From NCBI RefSeq assembly GCF_000374365.1, contig NZ_KB894115.1, positions 186,001 to 250,000 on the forward strand: DNA of 64,000 bases, written 5' to 3'. The first letter of the stretch is position 1. The number at the start of each line of letters is the position of its first letter. A model generated the notes under the pieces. It saw only the letters and a list, made by a program, of their open reading frames with translations. It had not been told where the DNA came from and did no database searches. Below are positions 53,117 through 62,204 of the stretch, one piece after another. Origin of the DNA: Bacteroides gallinarum DSM 18171 = JCM 13658. Lineage in GTDB: Bacteria; Bacteroidota; Bacteroidia; Bacteroidales; Bacteroidaceae. Position numbers and translations under genes: made by a program.

Positions 53117-53701
53117 ATGAATCTATATAATCAAATCAAATATAACGGGTATCGCATCAACATCTATTATGATGATGACGCCCGAAGCCCGCGTGAAGCG
53201 TATGACAATCTCGGTACGCTTTATACGGCACATCGTCGCTACCGCCCGGAGAAGGAGTTTGATGACCACTTCGATATCGACAAGGTTTTTGAAGGGCATA
53301 TCGGAAATTTCCGGGAATCGTTCCTGAAGGAATATATCGCCCTGCCGGTCTACCTCTACGACCATGGCGGCATTACAATATCCACCTCGCCGTTCAGCTG
53401 CCCGTGGGATTCCGGATTTTTCGGAATCATCGCGGTACCGTTGGACAAGGTGCGCCGGGAATACGGGTGGAAGAACATCACCGCGAAACGCAGGAAGCGG
53501 ATCGAGGGATACCTACAAGACGAAATCAGTACCCTTGACAACTACTATACCGGGGAAGTTTTCGGGTATCGCATCATGCCGGAAAGTGACGATGACAATG
53601 AACTGGACAGTTGTTGGGGATTCTATGGTACGGAATGTATGAAAGAACTGGAAGCCGAATGCAGGCATATTATCGACGGGCAGAACAAAGCGGCAGCATA
53701 A
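53117..53701 (+). CDS. Unknown 194-residue protein (phage/plasmid type)
   Basis: Begins MNLYNQIKYNGYRINIYYDDDARSPREAYDNLGTLYTAHRRYRPEKEFDDHFDIDK and continues LPVYLYDHGGITISTSPFSCPWDSGFFGIIAVPLDKVRREYGWKNITAKRRKRIEGYLQDEISTLDNYYTGEVFGYRI. Proteins with this DHGGITISTSPFSCPWDSG-type segment are common in phages and plasmids, with no known role. Confidence 0.75.
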   Translation: MNLYNQIKYNGYRINIYYDDDARSPREAYDNLGTLYTAHRRYRPEKEFDDHFDIDKVFEGHIGNFRESFLKEYIALPVYLYDHGGITISTSPFSCPWDSGFFGIIAVPLDKVRREYGWKNITAKRRKRIEGYLQDEISTLDNYYTGEVFGYRIMPESDDDNELDSCWGFYGTECMKELEAECRHIIDGQNKAAA

Positions 53702-53734
53702 AATAGAAAAATACGCATAATAACTGGAAATACA

Positions 53735-53971
53735 ATGAAGACATCATACGGACTTGAATTTGACACGGTAACAGAAATCAATCCTGAATGGAGCGACTAT
53801 GACAAGACGATAGCAGGATGTCACCTGGCCAATGCCAGGGTGGTCATCGTGGATACGGAATACGGGCAACCGATAGACAATGAGCATGACCTTGAAGAAA
53901 TCTACCGGATTCTCGAAAAGAAAAAGACAGGCCATACTAAAAATGAACGACATGGAAGAAAAACGAGATAA
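53735..53971 (+). CDS. Small unknown protein
   Basis: 78 residues (MKTSYGLEFDTVTEINPEWSDYDKTIAGCHLANARVVIVDTEYGQPIDNEHDLEEIYRILEKKK). It overlaps the next gene by 29 bases. Function unknown. Confidence 0.6.
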   Translation: MKTSYGLEFDTVTEINPEWSDYDKTIAGCHLANARVVIVDTEYGQPIDNEHDLEEIYRILEKKKTGHTKNERHGRKTR

Positions 53972-54884
53972 CAAGGAAATCAGGGTACGCCTGCACCATA
54001 TCGACCGTGGAAACTGCACGGAAGTATGGGAGGTGCAGACAGAGAAGGGGAAGCCCAGACGCTATCTGGGACGTGACGACGGTTATGGACCGAAGGAGTG
54101 GTACACGCTCTGCGATGCTCCCTACGGCTATTGCGAACGCGACTGCCATGTGAGGGAGGACCTCACCCTCATTGTCTGCGACAAAGATTGGAACGAGGTG
54201 TTGCGAGACGGAACGGACAGGGAACGCTTTCCTGAAAGTTTCCCTTCACTGGATGAAGCCTGCAACGAGGCATGGAGCAAGGTCGTGAAAGTGCTTCCGC
54301 ATGTCACGCACAAAGGTTTCGGGCAGTGGATCACCAAACAGTCATTCCTCCCGCTCAGCCAGACCGAAGAATTGAATTGGCGGGATAGCTACTATGAGGA
54401 AGAAGCGAGTGAGATACTCTCACGTTTTACATGGATCGGTGAAGAGTATGCCATATTCAAGGTTACCCAGAGGCACACCAAGTGCGACGCCCAATGGTAC
54501 GAGTATTACGCGGGGAAGACAAACCGGCAGGAACACGAGTGGTATACCCGTTTCTTCGGTTACGAGTACCATGACCGGCATATCAGCGACGTACTCCGGA
54601 CACTCGGAAGGCGGTGCGACGACATCATCCGTACTGCGGTGGAAACCCGCACGGACCACTATTACGGGCGTACGGTTTCCTGTTTCATGGACGAGTTCAT
54701 CGGTTACGACCTGTCCCATGAACAGGTCCGTGACGCCAAGGAATGCAGATTGCGCAAGGCACGGGAAGACTACGACGAAGCGAACGCCTACTATTACAAA
54801 CTGAAAGAGAATGAGGAAAGCATCCGTGGTATCGAATTGATGCTGCACTGCATAAGACAACAAATCCGAAAAATGAAAAGATAA
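53943..54884 (+). CDS. Unknown 313-residue protein
   Basis: ATG 53943 (MNDMEEKRDNKEIRVRLHHIDRGNCTEVWEVQTEKGKPRRYLGRDDGYGPKEWYTLCDAPYGYCERDCHVREDLTLIVCDKDWNEV). It contains a WYEYYAGKTNRQEHEWYTRFFGYEYHDRHISDVLRTLGRRCDDIIRTA segment and a coiled-coil C-terminus. Several Cys but no clear metal site. Overlaps the next gene by one base. Confidence 0.7.
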   Translation: MNDMEEKRDNKEIRVRLHHIDRGNCTEVWEVQTEKGKPRRYLGRDDGYGPKEWYTLCDAPYGYCERDCHVREDLTLIVCDKDWNEVLRDGTDRERFPESFPSLDEACNEAWSKVVKVLPHVTHKGFGQWITKQSFLPLSQTEELNWRDSYYEEEASEILSRFTWIGEEYAIFKVTQRHTKCDAQWYEYYAGKTNRQEHEWYTRFFGYEYHDRHISDVLRTLGRRCDDIIRTAVETRTDHYYGRTVSCFMDEFIGYDLSHEQVRDAKECRLRKAREDYDEANAYYYKLKENEESIRGIELMLHCIRQQIRKMKR

Positions 54885-55231
54885 TGGCCAGAAAACTACA
54901 TGTAGCCAGAGTTTGGCAAATCGAATACAAATATCCGGGTATGTATGGCGGGGACGGTCAGGATATCTTTTATGATATCCTGACAATGTTCGAAGTTGAT
55001 AACTCCGCAGAAGACGCCTATACCGATGACTTCGAAATAGCCCGTTCGGGTCTGCAGCAGCTAAGAAAACATATCTCAGAACAGGATGAAACCTTCCGGC
55101 AGAATGCCGAAGAATTTTATTCCTGCCTGGCAAAGGTCGGGATGGACCGGGAAAAGTTTATCGAAGTACTCGATTGTCTAATCAACGGCAGTGACCAAAG
55201 CGATGCCTATGTGCATGTCTCATGGTTTTAA
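54884..55231 (+). CDS. Unknown 115-residue protein
   Basis: MARKLHVARVWQIEYKYPGMYGGDGQDIFYDILTMFEVDNSAEDAYTDDFEIARSGLQQLRKHISEQDETF. Acidic alpha/beta protein; starts at the stop of the previous gene (TAATG). Function unknown. Confidence 0.65.
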   Translation: MARKLHVARVWQIEYKYPGMYGGDGQDIFYDILTMFEVDNSAEDAYTDDFEIARSGLQQLRKHISEQDETFRQNAEEFYSCLAKVGMDREKFIEVLDCLINGSDQSDAYVHVSWF

Positions 55232-55282
55232 TGATATGCCATGAAGGCGTTTCGAGCAAACCTGCCGTAACATCAAACCTGT

Positions 55283-55501
55283 ATGAAACCTAAAGATAAC
55301 GGGCTGGCCAACCTTCATGACCGGAAACGTGAGGAACGCGGTTTCTGCTGCATGCAACTGATCATATTCCTTACAGACAATGGAGTGAAGAGCTGGGATG
55401 AATGGCACCGGGCGCATACCGACGCGGCCCGGGGCGAATGCAGATACCGCAAGCGGTGCCCGGTTTATGGACGTAGCAAACATTTAATGAACAATAAATA
55501 A
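55283..55501 (+). CDS. Small Cys-containing unknown protein
   Basis: 72 residues (MKPKDNGLANLHDRKREERGFCCMQLIIFLTDNGVKSWDEWHRAHTDAARGECRYRKRCPVYGRSKHLMNNK). Basic with CRYRKRC. Function unknown. Confidence 0.55.
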   Translation: MKPKDNGLANLHDRKREERGFCCMQLIIFLTDNGVKSWDEWHRAHTDAARGECRYRKRCPVYGRSKHLMNNK

Positions 55502-55502
55502 T

Positions 55503-55712
55503 ATGGTACTTAATATTGTAAAAAACGACCTGCCTGCCTCATGCATTGCAGAATATGTAAGATGCGTATTTGACAATGCCAAAGTAAACATCAAAGATGA
55601 AAATGCAGTATCCGTCGACATCGAAGTGACCGGAAAGAACGAGCTGCACTCTTTGGAAGGATTAAAAGAGTTGGAATACTATTTTAAAGATTATGACATA
55701 AGAATATGGTGA
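55503..55712 (+). CDS. Small unknown protein
   Basis: 69 residues (MVLNIVKNDLPASCIAEYVRCVFDNAKVNIKDENAVSVDIEVTGKNELHSLEGLKELEYYFKDYDIRIW). One base after the previous stop. Function unknown. Confidence 0.6.
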   Translation: MVLNIVKNDLPASCIAEYVRCVFDNAKVNIKDENAVSVDIEVTGKNELHSLEGLKELEYYFKDYDIRIW

Positions 55713-55771
55713 CCGCCATGCAACGGGCGGCAAACCGGAAATTGTTCAACTACAGATAAAAAACAAGCAAC

Positions 55772-56794
55772 ATGGAACAGGAAAAACCTACAAAGCCGGA
55801 AACAGACAGAACCTTTCCGGAAGACGATGACACACTTTACCGTGAAATGACAGTGCACATGCCCCGCTGCTATTTTCCGACTTCGCTAGGCGAGAACAGT
55901 ATCCTCAAATTTGCCGGAGAGGAATTCCGCCGCGTCAAGAATATTGTCTGCCGGCGCTACAACTTTAACGAGGACAAATATATCCGGGAGAACGCCGGCG
56001 TATCCCCTTTCGACTCTGTTCGAGGCAACTTCGAGCAGGAAGTGTACAGACGTCTCCGTAAGGATTATGCGCACCTCAGTATCATCTCCATCAGAAGATC
56101 ACTTATGGAGAAAATCCGCGACGCCGTGAAGAAGGAGAACAACATCATCGGCACGTTCTACCGCAACTGCGGCGTACATTACCGGGAGGCGGAATCAGCG
56201 GAGTATGAAACCTCCCCGATAGTGGTGGTCCACAATTCCGCTTTTTACGGATACGGCGGTTATGAAAGTGCGACCGTTTATGAACTTTTCATCGACGGGA
56301 ACGGCAAACTGCTCTGCACGCTCAACGGCGAAGCCGGCGAGGATTTCGATGAGCCCATCGGACAGGTACAGACCGAGGGATTGCTTGAGATTGCCCACTG
56401 GCTGGAAGAACACGGGTTCATCTCCGCTGATGTCAATGACGACGAGATTGTCGTATGCGAGGGGTGCGGTTCAGACAATATACAGACCCAGGCATGGGTG
56501 GATCCGAATGCCCGTACATTCATCGGTACCACGGGTATAGACCGCTATGATAACTGGTGCGACGAATGCGAGGACCATCAGCCATTCTGTACTTTAAAAG
56601 AGTTCAAAGAACGCATGGAGGAATGGTGGAACTCGTTGGACGCAAATCAAATGGAACAGATCACGGGTTGCCGTCAGGACAAGTGTCCGGCCGGAGACAA
56701 CCATCAGGGGTTTGCCGAAACCTGCAATGAATGGTGGGAAAACAAGGGCTATGACGAGAAACGTAAAATCTGGAAAGAACATAATGACTGCTGA
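55772..56794 (+). CDS. Zinc-ribbon protein, unknown function
   Basis: 340 residues. A zinc ribbon near residues 230-275 uses CEGCGSDNIQTQAW and WCDECEDHQPFC. The N-terminal region (EEFRRVKNIVCRRYNFNEDKYIRENAGVSPFDSVRGNFEQEVYRRLRKDYAHLSIISIRRSLMEKIRDAV) is helical. It is one of three neighbouring zinc-ribbon genes. Function unknown. Confidence 0.7.
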   Translation: MEQEKPTKPETDRTFPEDDDTLYREMTVHMPRCYFPTSLGENSILKFAGEEFRRVKNIVCRRYNFNEDKYIRENAGVSPFDSVRGNFEQEVYRRLRKDYAHLSIISIRRSLMEKIRDAVKKENNIIGTFYRNCGVHYREAESAEYETSPIVVVHNSAFYGYGGYESATVYELFIDGNGKLLCTLNGEAGEDFDEPIGQVQTEGLLEIAHWLEEHGFISADVNDDEIVVCEGCGSDNIQTQAWVDPNARTFIGTTGIDRYDNWCDECEDHQPFCTLKEFKERMEEWWNSLDANQMEQITGCRQDKCPAGDNHQGFAETCNEWWENKGYDEKRKIWKEHNDC

Positions 56795-56796
56795 TT

Positions 56797-57333
56797 ATGA
56801 TTTACAATCTTCTTAAACGCATACAGAACCTGTTGGCTTCCAAGCCGTCCGGGACAAAGGAGGAACAGGAAATCCTGAGTCTGGTCAGCCAGGCGCTTCC
56901 TGCAATGCTCAATGGGCATGATACGGAAACACTTGCCGCCAATGAGCTGCTGGTACGGATATGCCCCGACACCAAACGGCCGGTCCTCGTATGCCATAAC
57001 GGCAACGGGCAGTGCCTGTGCCTGCACAATGGGACGACGGAAGAGGATGCCGTCGACGTGGACTTATGGCTGCGTTCCAACGGTAGAGAGTGTAACGGCT
57101 ACAACAAGTTGCAGGAGGCTGTCGTGGACCTTGCCTACAATGCCGGGGCGGACAACCTGTGGGAGGACAGGGACTCCCGTGCCGTCAATGCCGAGATCGT
57201 CCAGTGGGCGGAAGAATTCGAGACTGAGCATGCGGGCACTGATTGGGATGCGGAGGACTACTTCCTTGCCATCGACAGGTTTTACAAGGAAAAGACAAAA
57301 CAAATGAATCCGGTTACAATACCGGCGAACTGA
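56797..57333 (+). CDS. Unknown 178-residue protein
   Basis: MIYNLLKRIQNLLASKPSGTKEEQEILSLVSQALPAMLNGHDTETLAANELLVRICPDTKRPVLVCHNGNGQCLCLHNGTTEEDAVDVDLWLRSN. Mixed alpha/beta; starts 2 bases after the zinc-ribbon gene. Function unknown. Confidence 0.7.
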   Translation: MIYNLLKRIQNLLASKPSGTKEEQEILSLVSQALPAMLNGHDTETLAANELLVRICPDTKRPVLVCHNGNGQCLCLHNGTTEEDAVDVDLWLRSNGRECNGYNKLQEAVVDLAYNAGADNLWEDRDSRAVNAEIVQWAEEFETEHAGTDWDAEDYFLAIDRFYKEKTKQMNPVTIPAN

Positions 57334-57348
57334 AAAAATGGCAACCGA

Positions 57349-57564
57349 ATGGACAAGGAAATTGCAGAAGAAATCATCCGGGAAAACCGTTATCCGTCCG
57401 GATATGACATACAAGACTATCTGTTTGACAATGAGGATACTGTGCTTTCTCTGGAGGACGGAACGGAGCTGCTTGATGACTTCGACCTCTGGAAAGAACG
57501 TTCCGACCTCGAACTTGAAAAAATCATGGACCGGAACTACTGGTCCTCGACTGGTGGATATTAG
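57349..57564 (+). CDS. Small unknown protein
   Basis: 71 residues, acidic (MDKEIAEEIIRENRYPSGYDIQDYLFDNEDTVLSLEDGTELLDDFDLWKERSDLELEKIMDRN). Function unknown. Confidence 0.65.
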   Translation: MDKEIAEEIIRENRYPSGYDIQDYLFDNEDTVLSLEDGTELLDDFDLWKERSDLELEKIMDRNYWSSTGGY

Positions 57565-57585
57565 ATTAAAAACAGGAATATAATT

Positions 57586-58398
57586 ATGGTAAGAGAACTT
57601 TATCAACGGCTCAGGGAATATTTCAACAACTTACCCGAACCGACAGAAGAGGAAAGACAATTTATCCGGGAGCTGAACGCCGGGTATTTCCCTATCACGT
57701 CCGTCCACCGCGATGACCTGGAAGGACAAGGTTTCGATGTGGAAAAGATCAGCGATGACGACATGCAGAATCTGGCGGAAAAGATGGCCGACGATTACTG
57801 CGAACAGTTGTTCTGGCCCAGCATGGAAATCATTGCCGGAGAAATCCTGAGTTTCCCGAAAGTAAAAACAAAAGACATTATCTGTCCGAAATGCAATTCG
57901 GAAAATATCCGTTATGATATTCACGAAAGTCGGTTCCACTGCGGCGAGTGTTCCCTGGCATGGGATGACAAGTTATATGCACTCGTGGAATTTCCCGAGG
58001 AAAGTGCTCCTTTCGAGGAAGAAGGAACCGGTTATCCGGCATGGGGAAGCGGGGAGAACGGGGCGCTTTACGTGCCCGAGGAAGACTATATACGCCATAC
58101 CGGCAAATCTCCCGAACGGGACAAGTGTTACCGTGCCGTGTGTTGGCCGGACTCCCAGAAATACATGGGAACGAAAGGTTGTGAACCCATACAGGATGAA
58201 AACGGGATACGGGATTTCGGCACATCGGCATACTGGGTGCCGCTGCTTCTGACGGAAGAAGCGGCAGAGCGACGAATGGACAAGAAAAAGGTACCGGTAT
58301 GCCCCGAATGTGGGGGCACAGATATTGACATTCTGAGTGACGAGGGCGTGGCCGTATGCAATGACTGCTGCCTTGAATGGCCTTACGCGGAGGATTGA
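57586..58398 (+). CDS. Double zinc-ribbon protein
   Basis: 270 residues. The middle has CPKCNSENIRYDIHESRFHCGEC and the C-terminus CPECGGTDIDILSDEGVAVCNDCCLEW, two four-cysteine ribbons. The N-terminal 75 residues are helical and resemble the first domain of the neighbouring genes. It may bind nucleic acid or proteins. The next ATG lies 2 bases after its stop. Confidence 0.7.
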   Translation: MVRELYQRLREYFNNLPEPTEEERQFIRELNAGYFPITSVHRDDLEGQGFDVEKISDDDMQNLAEKMADDYCEQLFWPSMEIIAGEILSFPKVKTKDIICPKCNSENIRYDIHESRFHCGECSLAWDDKLYALVEFPEESAPFEEEGTGYPAWGSGENGALYVPEEDYIRHTGKSPERDKCYRAVCWPDSQKYMGTKGCEPIQDENGIRDFGTSAYWVPLLLTEEAAERRMDKKKVPVCPECGGTDIDILSDEGVAVCNDCCLEWPYAED

Positions 58399-58400
58399 GA

Positions 58401-59162
58401 ATGGAAACGGTAGATGTTTATACGGAACGAGGCGACCTGGTCACCTGTTCCGATTGCGGCAAGGTGATGCTCCTGCCGTATGGAGCGGATAAATGTCCCG
58501 CCTGCAAGAAAGAAGGTTGCCTGGTATGGACGGACGAAAGCTTGCGGGAAGCCGACATCGACTCCCTGCTCGAGAGGCACTGTAACCTGCACCAGAAGAG
58601 CGAACTGCAACCGGAGGAGTATCTTTCACTTTCCATACTGGTGACCGAGTATATTCCATATCTGGCCGATAAACCGCAGACAGCGCGTGAAACCCTGTTC
58701 CTACTCCTTGAAACCGGCTCTCTTTTCGAGAAATACTGGCGGGATACAAGATGCTTCCAATCCGAAAATATCTACACGCCCGCCATCAAGACACTGCTTG
58801 ACAAACTGGACGTGAAACTGCGAGAGGGCGACACGATTCCGGTAGAATACCAGGATTGCCGCTCCCTGGAGGACTTCTTCAGGGTCGTTGCCGGCGAGCG
58901 TCCGGCAAAGGAAGAGGTATCGTTTTCTTCAGATAAGGAGGGAAACTATTATTTCAACGGACGCAAGGTCAAGGTGGAAAATTCTGACGAGTACGCCTAC
59001 CGCCTGCTGAAAACCAAAATACAGACGAGCTACCGGCGTCCGGTAGATTTTTACTTCCGCTTCCTTGCCCGTTTCGGACCATACGGAACTTATGGCAACG
59101 TGTATTACCCGAGTATCACGGACCTGATATGCAGGCGTTACCTGCCTGAAACCGCAAAATGA
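58401..59162 (+). CDS. Zinc-finger protein, unknown function
   Basis: 253 residues. The N-terminus has CSDCGKVMLLPYGADKCPACKKEGC. The rest is helical, with a C-terminal segment YYFNGRKVKVENSDEYAYRLLKTKIQTSYRRPVDFYFRFLARFGPYGTYGN. A terminator follows at 59170-59199. The last gene of the zinc-ribbon group. Function unknown. Confidence 0.7.
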   Translation: METVDVYTERGDLVTCSDCGKVMLLPYGADKCPACKKEGCLVWTDESLREADIDSLLERHCNLHQKSELQPEEYLSLSILVTEYIPYLADKPQTARETLFLLLETGSLFEKYWRDTRCFQSENIYTPAIKTLLDKLDVKLREGDTIPVEYQDCRSLEDFFRVVAGERPAKEEVSFSSDKEGNYYFNGRKVKVENSDEYAYRLLKTKIQTSYRRPVDFYFRFLARFGPYGTYGNVYYPSITDLICRRYLPETAK

Positions 59163-59169
59163 ATTCCGG

Positions 59170-59199
59170 AAAGGCGATGGACAACGGTTCACCGCCTTT
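59170..59199 (+). terminator. Hairpin terminator before the DUF932-like gene
   Basis: AAAGGCG (59170-59176) pairs with CGCCTTT (59193-59199), then CTTATTG. Confidence 0.65.
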
Positions 59200-59231
59200 C
59201 TTATTGTATAACTTTTTTAATATCAATCATT

Positions 59232-60131
59232 ATGGCAACAGCATTAGCAACAACGGCCGCCCCCGTGCAGTTCGATTTCCAGAACAACAACGTCGAGGTG
59301 ATGACGCTCGACACGCTCCGGCGCACACACAAGGAAAATGACATCTATGGCAACCCGCTCAAGGGAATCTACCATTACGAGGTGATAGAGCGCATGGCGG
59401 ACATCTGCCAGAAACACAACCTGAATTACGAGGTGGAGGAAATCTTCGCCGCCCAGAACAAGAACAAGGCACAGCCCGGCGTGGTCGTCCTGCCCCAGGT
59501 GGAACAAAAGTACGGGGCGATGGCCGTCGAGGCGCATATCCTGCGCCGCGTTTATACGACCATCCGCATTAAGGAATGGGAAACGGACGAGCTGACCACG
59601 ACGCTTGTCATCGCCTTCCATCAGGACGGCATCCAGGCGGCCATCGGCCCGTGCGTCAGGGTGTGCCACAACCAGTGCATCCTCTCCCCCGAACGCAGTG
59701 TGTCGAACTACGGGAAAGACAAAGTCACCACCGAAGAGCTTTTCGGTCGTGTAGACGAGTGGCTCTCGAACTTCGAGGTACAGATGAACGAGGACAGGGA
59801 ACGCATCCGCCGCCTGAAAGCGAAAGTAATTACCCCGGTGGAGATGTACGCCTACATCGGATTGCTGACAGCATTGCGCGTATCGCATGACAGTTCCGAC
59901 AAGCGTCTTTCGTCCAAGGTGGAGACCTATCCCCTGAACCAGTCCCAGATTTCCATCTTCACCGAGGACCTGCTCAAACTCACCGAAGAGAAGAAGACGC
60001 TCACGGCGTGGGATATCTATAACGTGGCAACCGAAATCTACAAGCCCGGACGTACGGACATTCCGGCCATGATTCCCCAGAACGGGGCGCTGGCCGAGCT
60101 GATGCTCTCGGAAGGGTTGCCGGAATCTTAA
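59232..60131 (+). CDS. DUF932-like phage/plasmid protein
   Basis: 299 residues. It shows the DUF932 (DUF945) layout: an N-terminal beta domain, KYGAMAVEAHILRRVYTTIRIKEWETDELTTTLVIAFHQDGIQAAIGPCVRVCHNQCILSP, and a helical C-terminus (LLKLTEEKKTLTAWDIYNVATEIYKP). Such proteins are abundant in plasmids and phages and their role is unknown; some may act in replication or antirestriction. The tyrosine recombinase follows 11 bases later. Confidence 0.8.
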   Translation: MATALATTAAPVQFDFQNNNVEVMTLDTLRRTHKENDIYGNPLKGIYHYEVIERMADICQKHNLNYEVEEIFAAQNKNKAQPGVVVLPQVEQKYGAMAVEAHILRRVYTTIRIKEWETDELTTTLVIAFHQDGIQAAIGPCVRVCHNQCILSPERSVSNYGKDKVTTEELFGRVDEWLSNFEVQMNEDRERIRRLKAKVITPVEMYAYIGLLTALRVSHDSSDKRLSSKVETYPLNQSQISIFTEDLLKLTEEKKTLTAWDIYNVATEIYKPGRTDIPAMIPQNGALAELMLSEGLPES

Positions 60132-60142
60132 AAGGCTGCCAC

Positions 60143-60733
60143 GTGACAAGAATCAAGGGACAACTGACGACAGCCGACTACCTGCCCATAGCGGAATATA
60201 ACAGGCTGGTCCGCGGGCTTGAGAAGGACGGCGAGTACCTGTGGGAGACCTACTGCTGGCTGTCGTTCTGCACGGCATGCAGGGCCTCCGACGTGAGGAC
60301 CCTGCGCTGGAAAGACATCTTAGGAAAAAGCACCATGACCCGCATCGAGCAGAAAACAAAGAAAAACCGCCTGATCAAGTTCAACAGGGACGTGCAGGAG
60401 AAGAACCGTTTCCTGTACGAGATGCTCGGACAACCCGCCCCCGAACAGTACATCTTTCTCAGCCCGCGTACCGGGAAACCTTACTCGCTGGAATACATCA
60501 ACAGGCTGCTCAAGGTATTCAAGGTAAGGTACAGGCTGCCGATCAGGGCATTCTCCACACATACCTTCCGCAAGACTTTCGGGCGCTATGTCTACGAGCT
60601 GATGGGACGCTCGGCCGAGGGCCTGATCCTGCTCAACCAGATATTCCGCCATTCCAACCTGGAAACCACCCGGCGCTACATCGGGCTGGCGCAGGAGGAC
60701 ATCGACAAAGTGTTCGATTCCATACGTCTATGA
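60143..60733 (+). CDS. Catalytic-domain-only tyrosine recombinase
   Basis: 196 residues from the GTG at 60143. All catalytic residues are visible: Arg in TACRASDVRTLRW, Lys in the KKNRLIKF region, HTFRKTFG, FRHSNLETT and the Tyr in TRRYIG. The N-terminal core-binding domain of ordinary integrases is missing (typical length is 300-400), so it may be a minimal recombinase (resolvase-like, as in the Bacteroidales invertases) or need a partner. It could resolve multimers, invert DNA or act at an attachment site. A hairpin follows at 60750-60778. Confidence 0.85.
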   Translation: MTRIKGQLTTADYLPIAEYNRLVRGLEKDGEYLWETYCWLSFCTACRASDVRTLRWKDILGKSTMTRIEQKTKKNRLIKFNRDVQEKNRFLYEMLGQPAPEQYIFLSPRTGKPYSLEYINRLLKVFKVRYRLPIRAFSTHTFRKTFGRYVYELMGRSAEGLILLNQIFRHSNLETTRRYIGLAQEDIDKVFDSIRL

Positions 60734-60749
60734 GAATATTTTCAACGAT

Positions 60750-60778
60750 GCCCGGAACCCGAGCGGGAGGTTCCGGGC
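60750..60778 (+). terminator. Hairpin after the recombinase
   Basis: GCCCGGAACC (60750-60759) pairs with GGTTCCGGGC (60769-60778), followed by TATGCTTTATAT. There is no strong T run. Confidence 0.55.
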
Positions 60779-60814
60779 TATGCTTTATATAACATATCAA
60801 AATCAGAACTGTAA

Positions 60815-61483
60815 ATGGACACACCGATATATATCGACACATACTTCCGCGTCGAGTCCGGCTATGACGGCGGTCGCATGCCGGAAGAGAAAGCCGGACG
60901 CTTCTTCGACGAGGTAAAGCGCCTTTTCACGGAAACAGGGTTCAGCATCAAGGAAAACAAATACAAAGACGGTTGTCCCGAGGTGTATCTCGGAAAGACA
61001 TGCCTGTACTGTCATCCCCAATCGTTATCGGGCCCTGTTCTTAAAGAGCACATGGAGCTTATCGAGAAGATTCTGGCACAAGGAACGACCTTCCGGTACC
61101 TACGTACTGACACTTACGGCGAGATTCTCGACCTGACGGAGGAGGAAGAACTCGCGTATTACCACAAGACTCATGACATGACTATCGGGGGTGTCTTTCT
61201 CGACGCCTTCCGCACCAAGCGCCGGAACCTGTACAAGAGCCGGGAGCAGGTGCTGGAAATACTCGTCGAAAAGCTGCGTGTCAAGACACTCCGTGGGAAG
61301 TCCGTTTATTCGAACACCTCCCCGGCATACCGTTATATCAGGGAAATGTACGGGAAAATGGTGTCCGAAGGACGGCTCGTCGAGGGATGCAAGCAAACCG
61401 CTTCCGGGAAACTGCCGCTCTGCCGCACGGCAACCGGCAGGGAACTGAAAATGAAAAGACGGGAAGACGACAGGACGGAATGA
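60815..61483 (+). CDS. Unknown 222-residue protein
   Basis: MDTPIYIDTYFRVESGYDGGRMPEEKAGRFFDEVKRLFTETGFSIKENKYKDGCPEVYLGKTCLYCHPQSLSGPVLKEHMELIEKILAQGTTFRYLRTD. Later LVEGCKQTASGKLPLCRTATGRELKMKRREDDR. Found in Bacteroidales elements by appearance. Function unknown. Confidence 0.7.
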   Translation: MDTPIYIDTYFRVESGYDGGRMPEEKAGRFFDEVKRLFTETGFSIKENKYKDGCPEVYLGKTCLYCHPQSLSGPVLKEHMELIEKILAQGTTFRYLRTDTYGEILDLTEEEELAYYHKTHDMTIGGVFLDAFRTKRRNLYKSREQVLEILVEKLRVKTLRGKSVYSNTSPAYRYIREMYGKMVSEGRLVEGCKQTASGKLPLCRTATGRELKMKRREDDRTE

Positions 61484-61613
61484 CACGCGGTTCCGTACCG
61501 GACATGGCCGGATACCAGTCCGAAGACTTCTGTAAATCATAATTTTCAAGCCGGACTGTCAATCGAAAGAAGGACGACCCGGCTATACTTCAACAACAAG
61601 AGATAGCACTATT

Positions 61614-62204
61614 ATGAGCATACAAATCGGAAAACTGTTGCCGGACGGCAGTGTCCGGCACATCAAGGCGCTCCATGAGACGCTTTCAAAAGACCTTGTG
61701 AGGAAACTCCGGGTGTTCTATCCCAATGACAGACGGGTAGATGCCCTGCTGTCGCTGGGCGACATACAAAAACTGGGACCGTCACCCTATGGAAAATGGA
61801 CAGGAACCGGCGATACCGTCCACTGTTTTTCAAAGATCCGTGACGGACGGGAAACACCGCGGCAATCCGCATCACGCATCGCGGACAACGCAGACATTTT
61901 CGGCCGCATGGAGGACACGTGCCTCCTGTTCGATAACGGCAGATGGCATGTCATGGACAAGGGAGAATACTGTGAACTGCCGCTCTTCGTCGAAGATACG
62001 CCCTCCCATGACAGCATGAAACCGATCACGGTATATGTGAACAACCATGTCCGACTCGAAAAGATAAATACACCGCAGCACTGGCAGGGACTTGAGGAAC
62101 TCGCCGAACGGGAATCCAGGATACTCTATGTCTACCGGGGGTGCCGCCTTGTGAGAATCGTCCGTTCGTCCAACCTTAAAAAGAAACTGTATGCGGCACA
62201 ATAA
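61614..62204 (+). CDS. Unknown 196-residue protein
   Basis: MSIQIGKLLPDGSVRHIKALHETLSKDLVRKLRVFYPNDRRVDALLSLGDIQKLGPSPYGKWTGTGDTVHCFSKIRDGRETPRQSASRIADNADIF. Beta-rich C-terminus (RLVRIVRSSNLKKK). It overlaps the following large gene by 14 bases. Confidence 0.7.
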   Translation: MSIQIGKLLPDGSVRHIKALHETLSKDLVRKLRVFYPNDRRVDALLSLGDIQKLGPSPYGKWTGTGDTVHCFSKIRDGRETPRQSASRIADNADIFGRMEDTCLLFDNGRWHVMDKGEYCELPLFVEDTPSHDSMKPITVYVNNHVRLEKINTPQHWQGLEELAERESRILYVYRGCRLVRIVRSSNLKKKLYAAQ

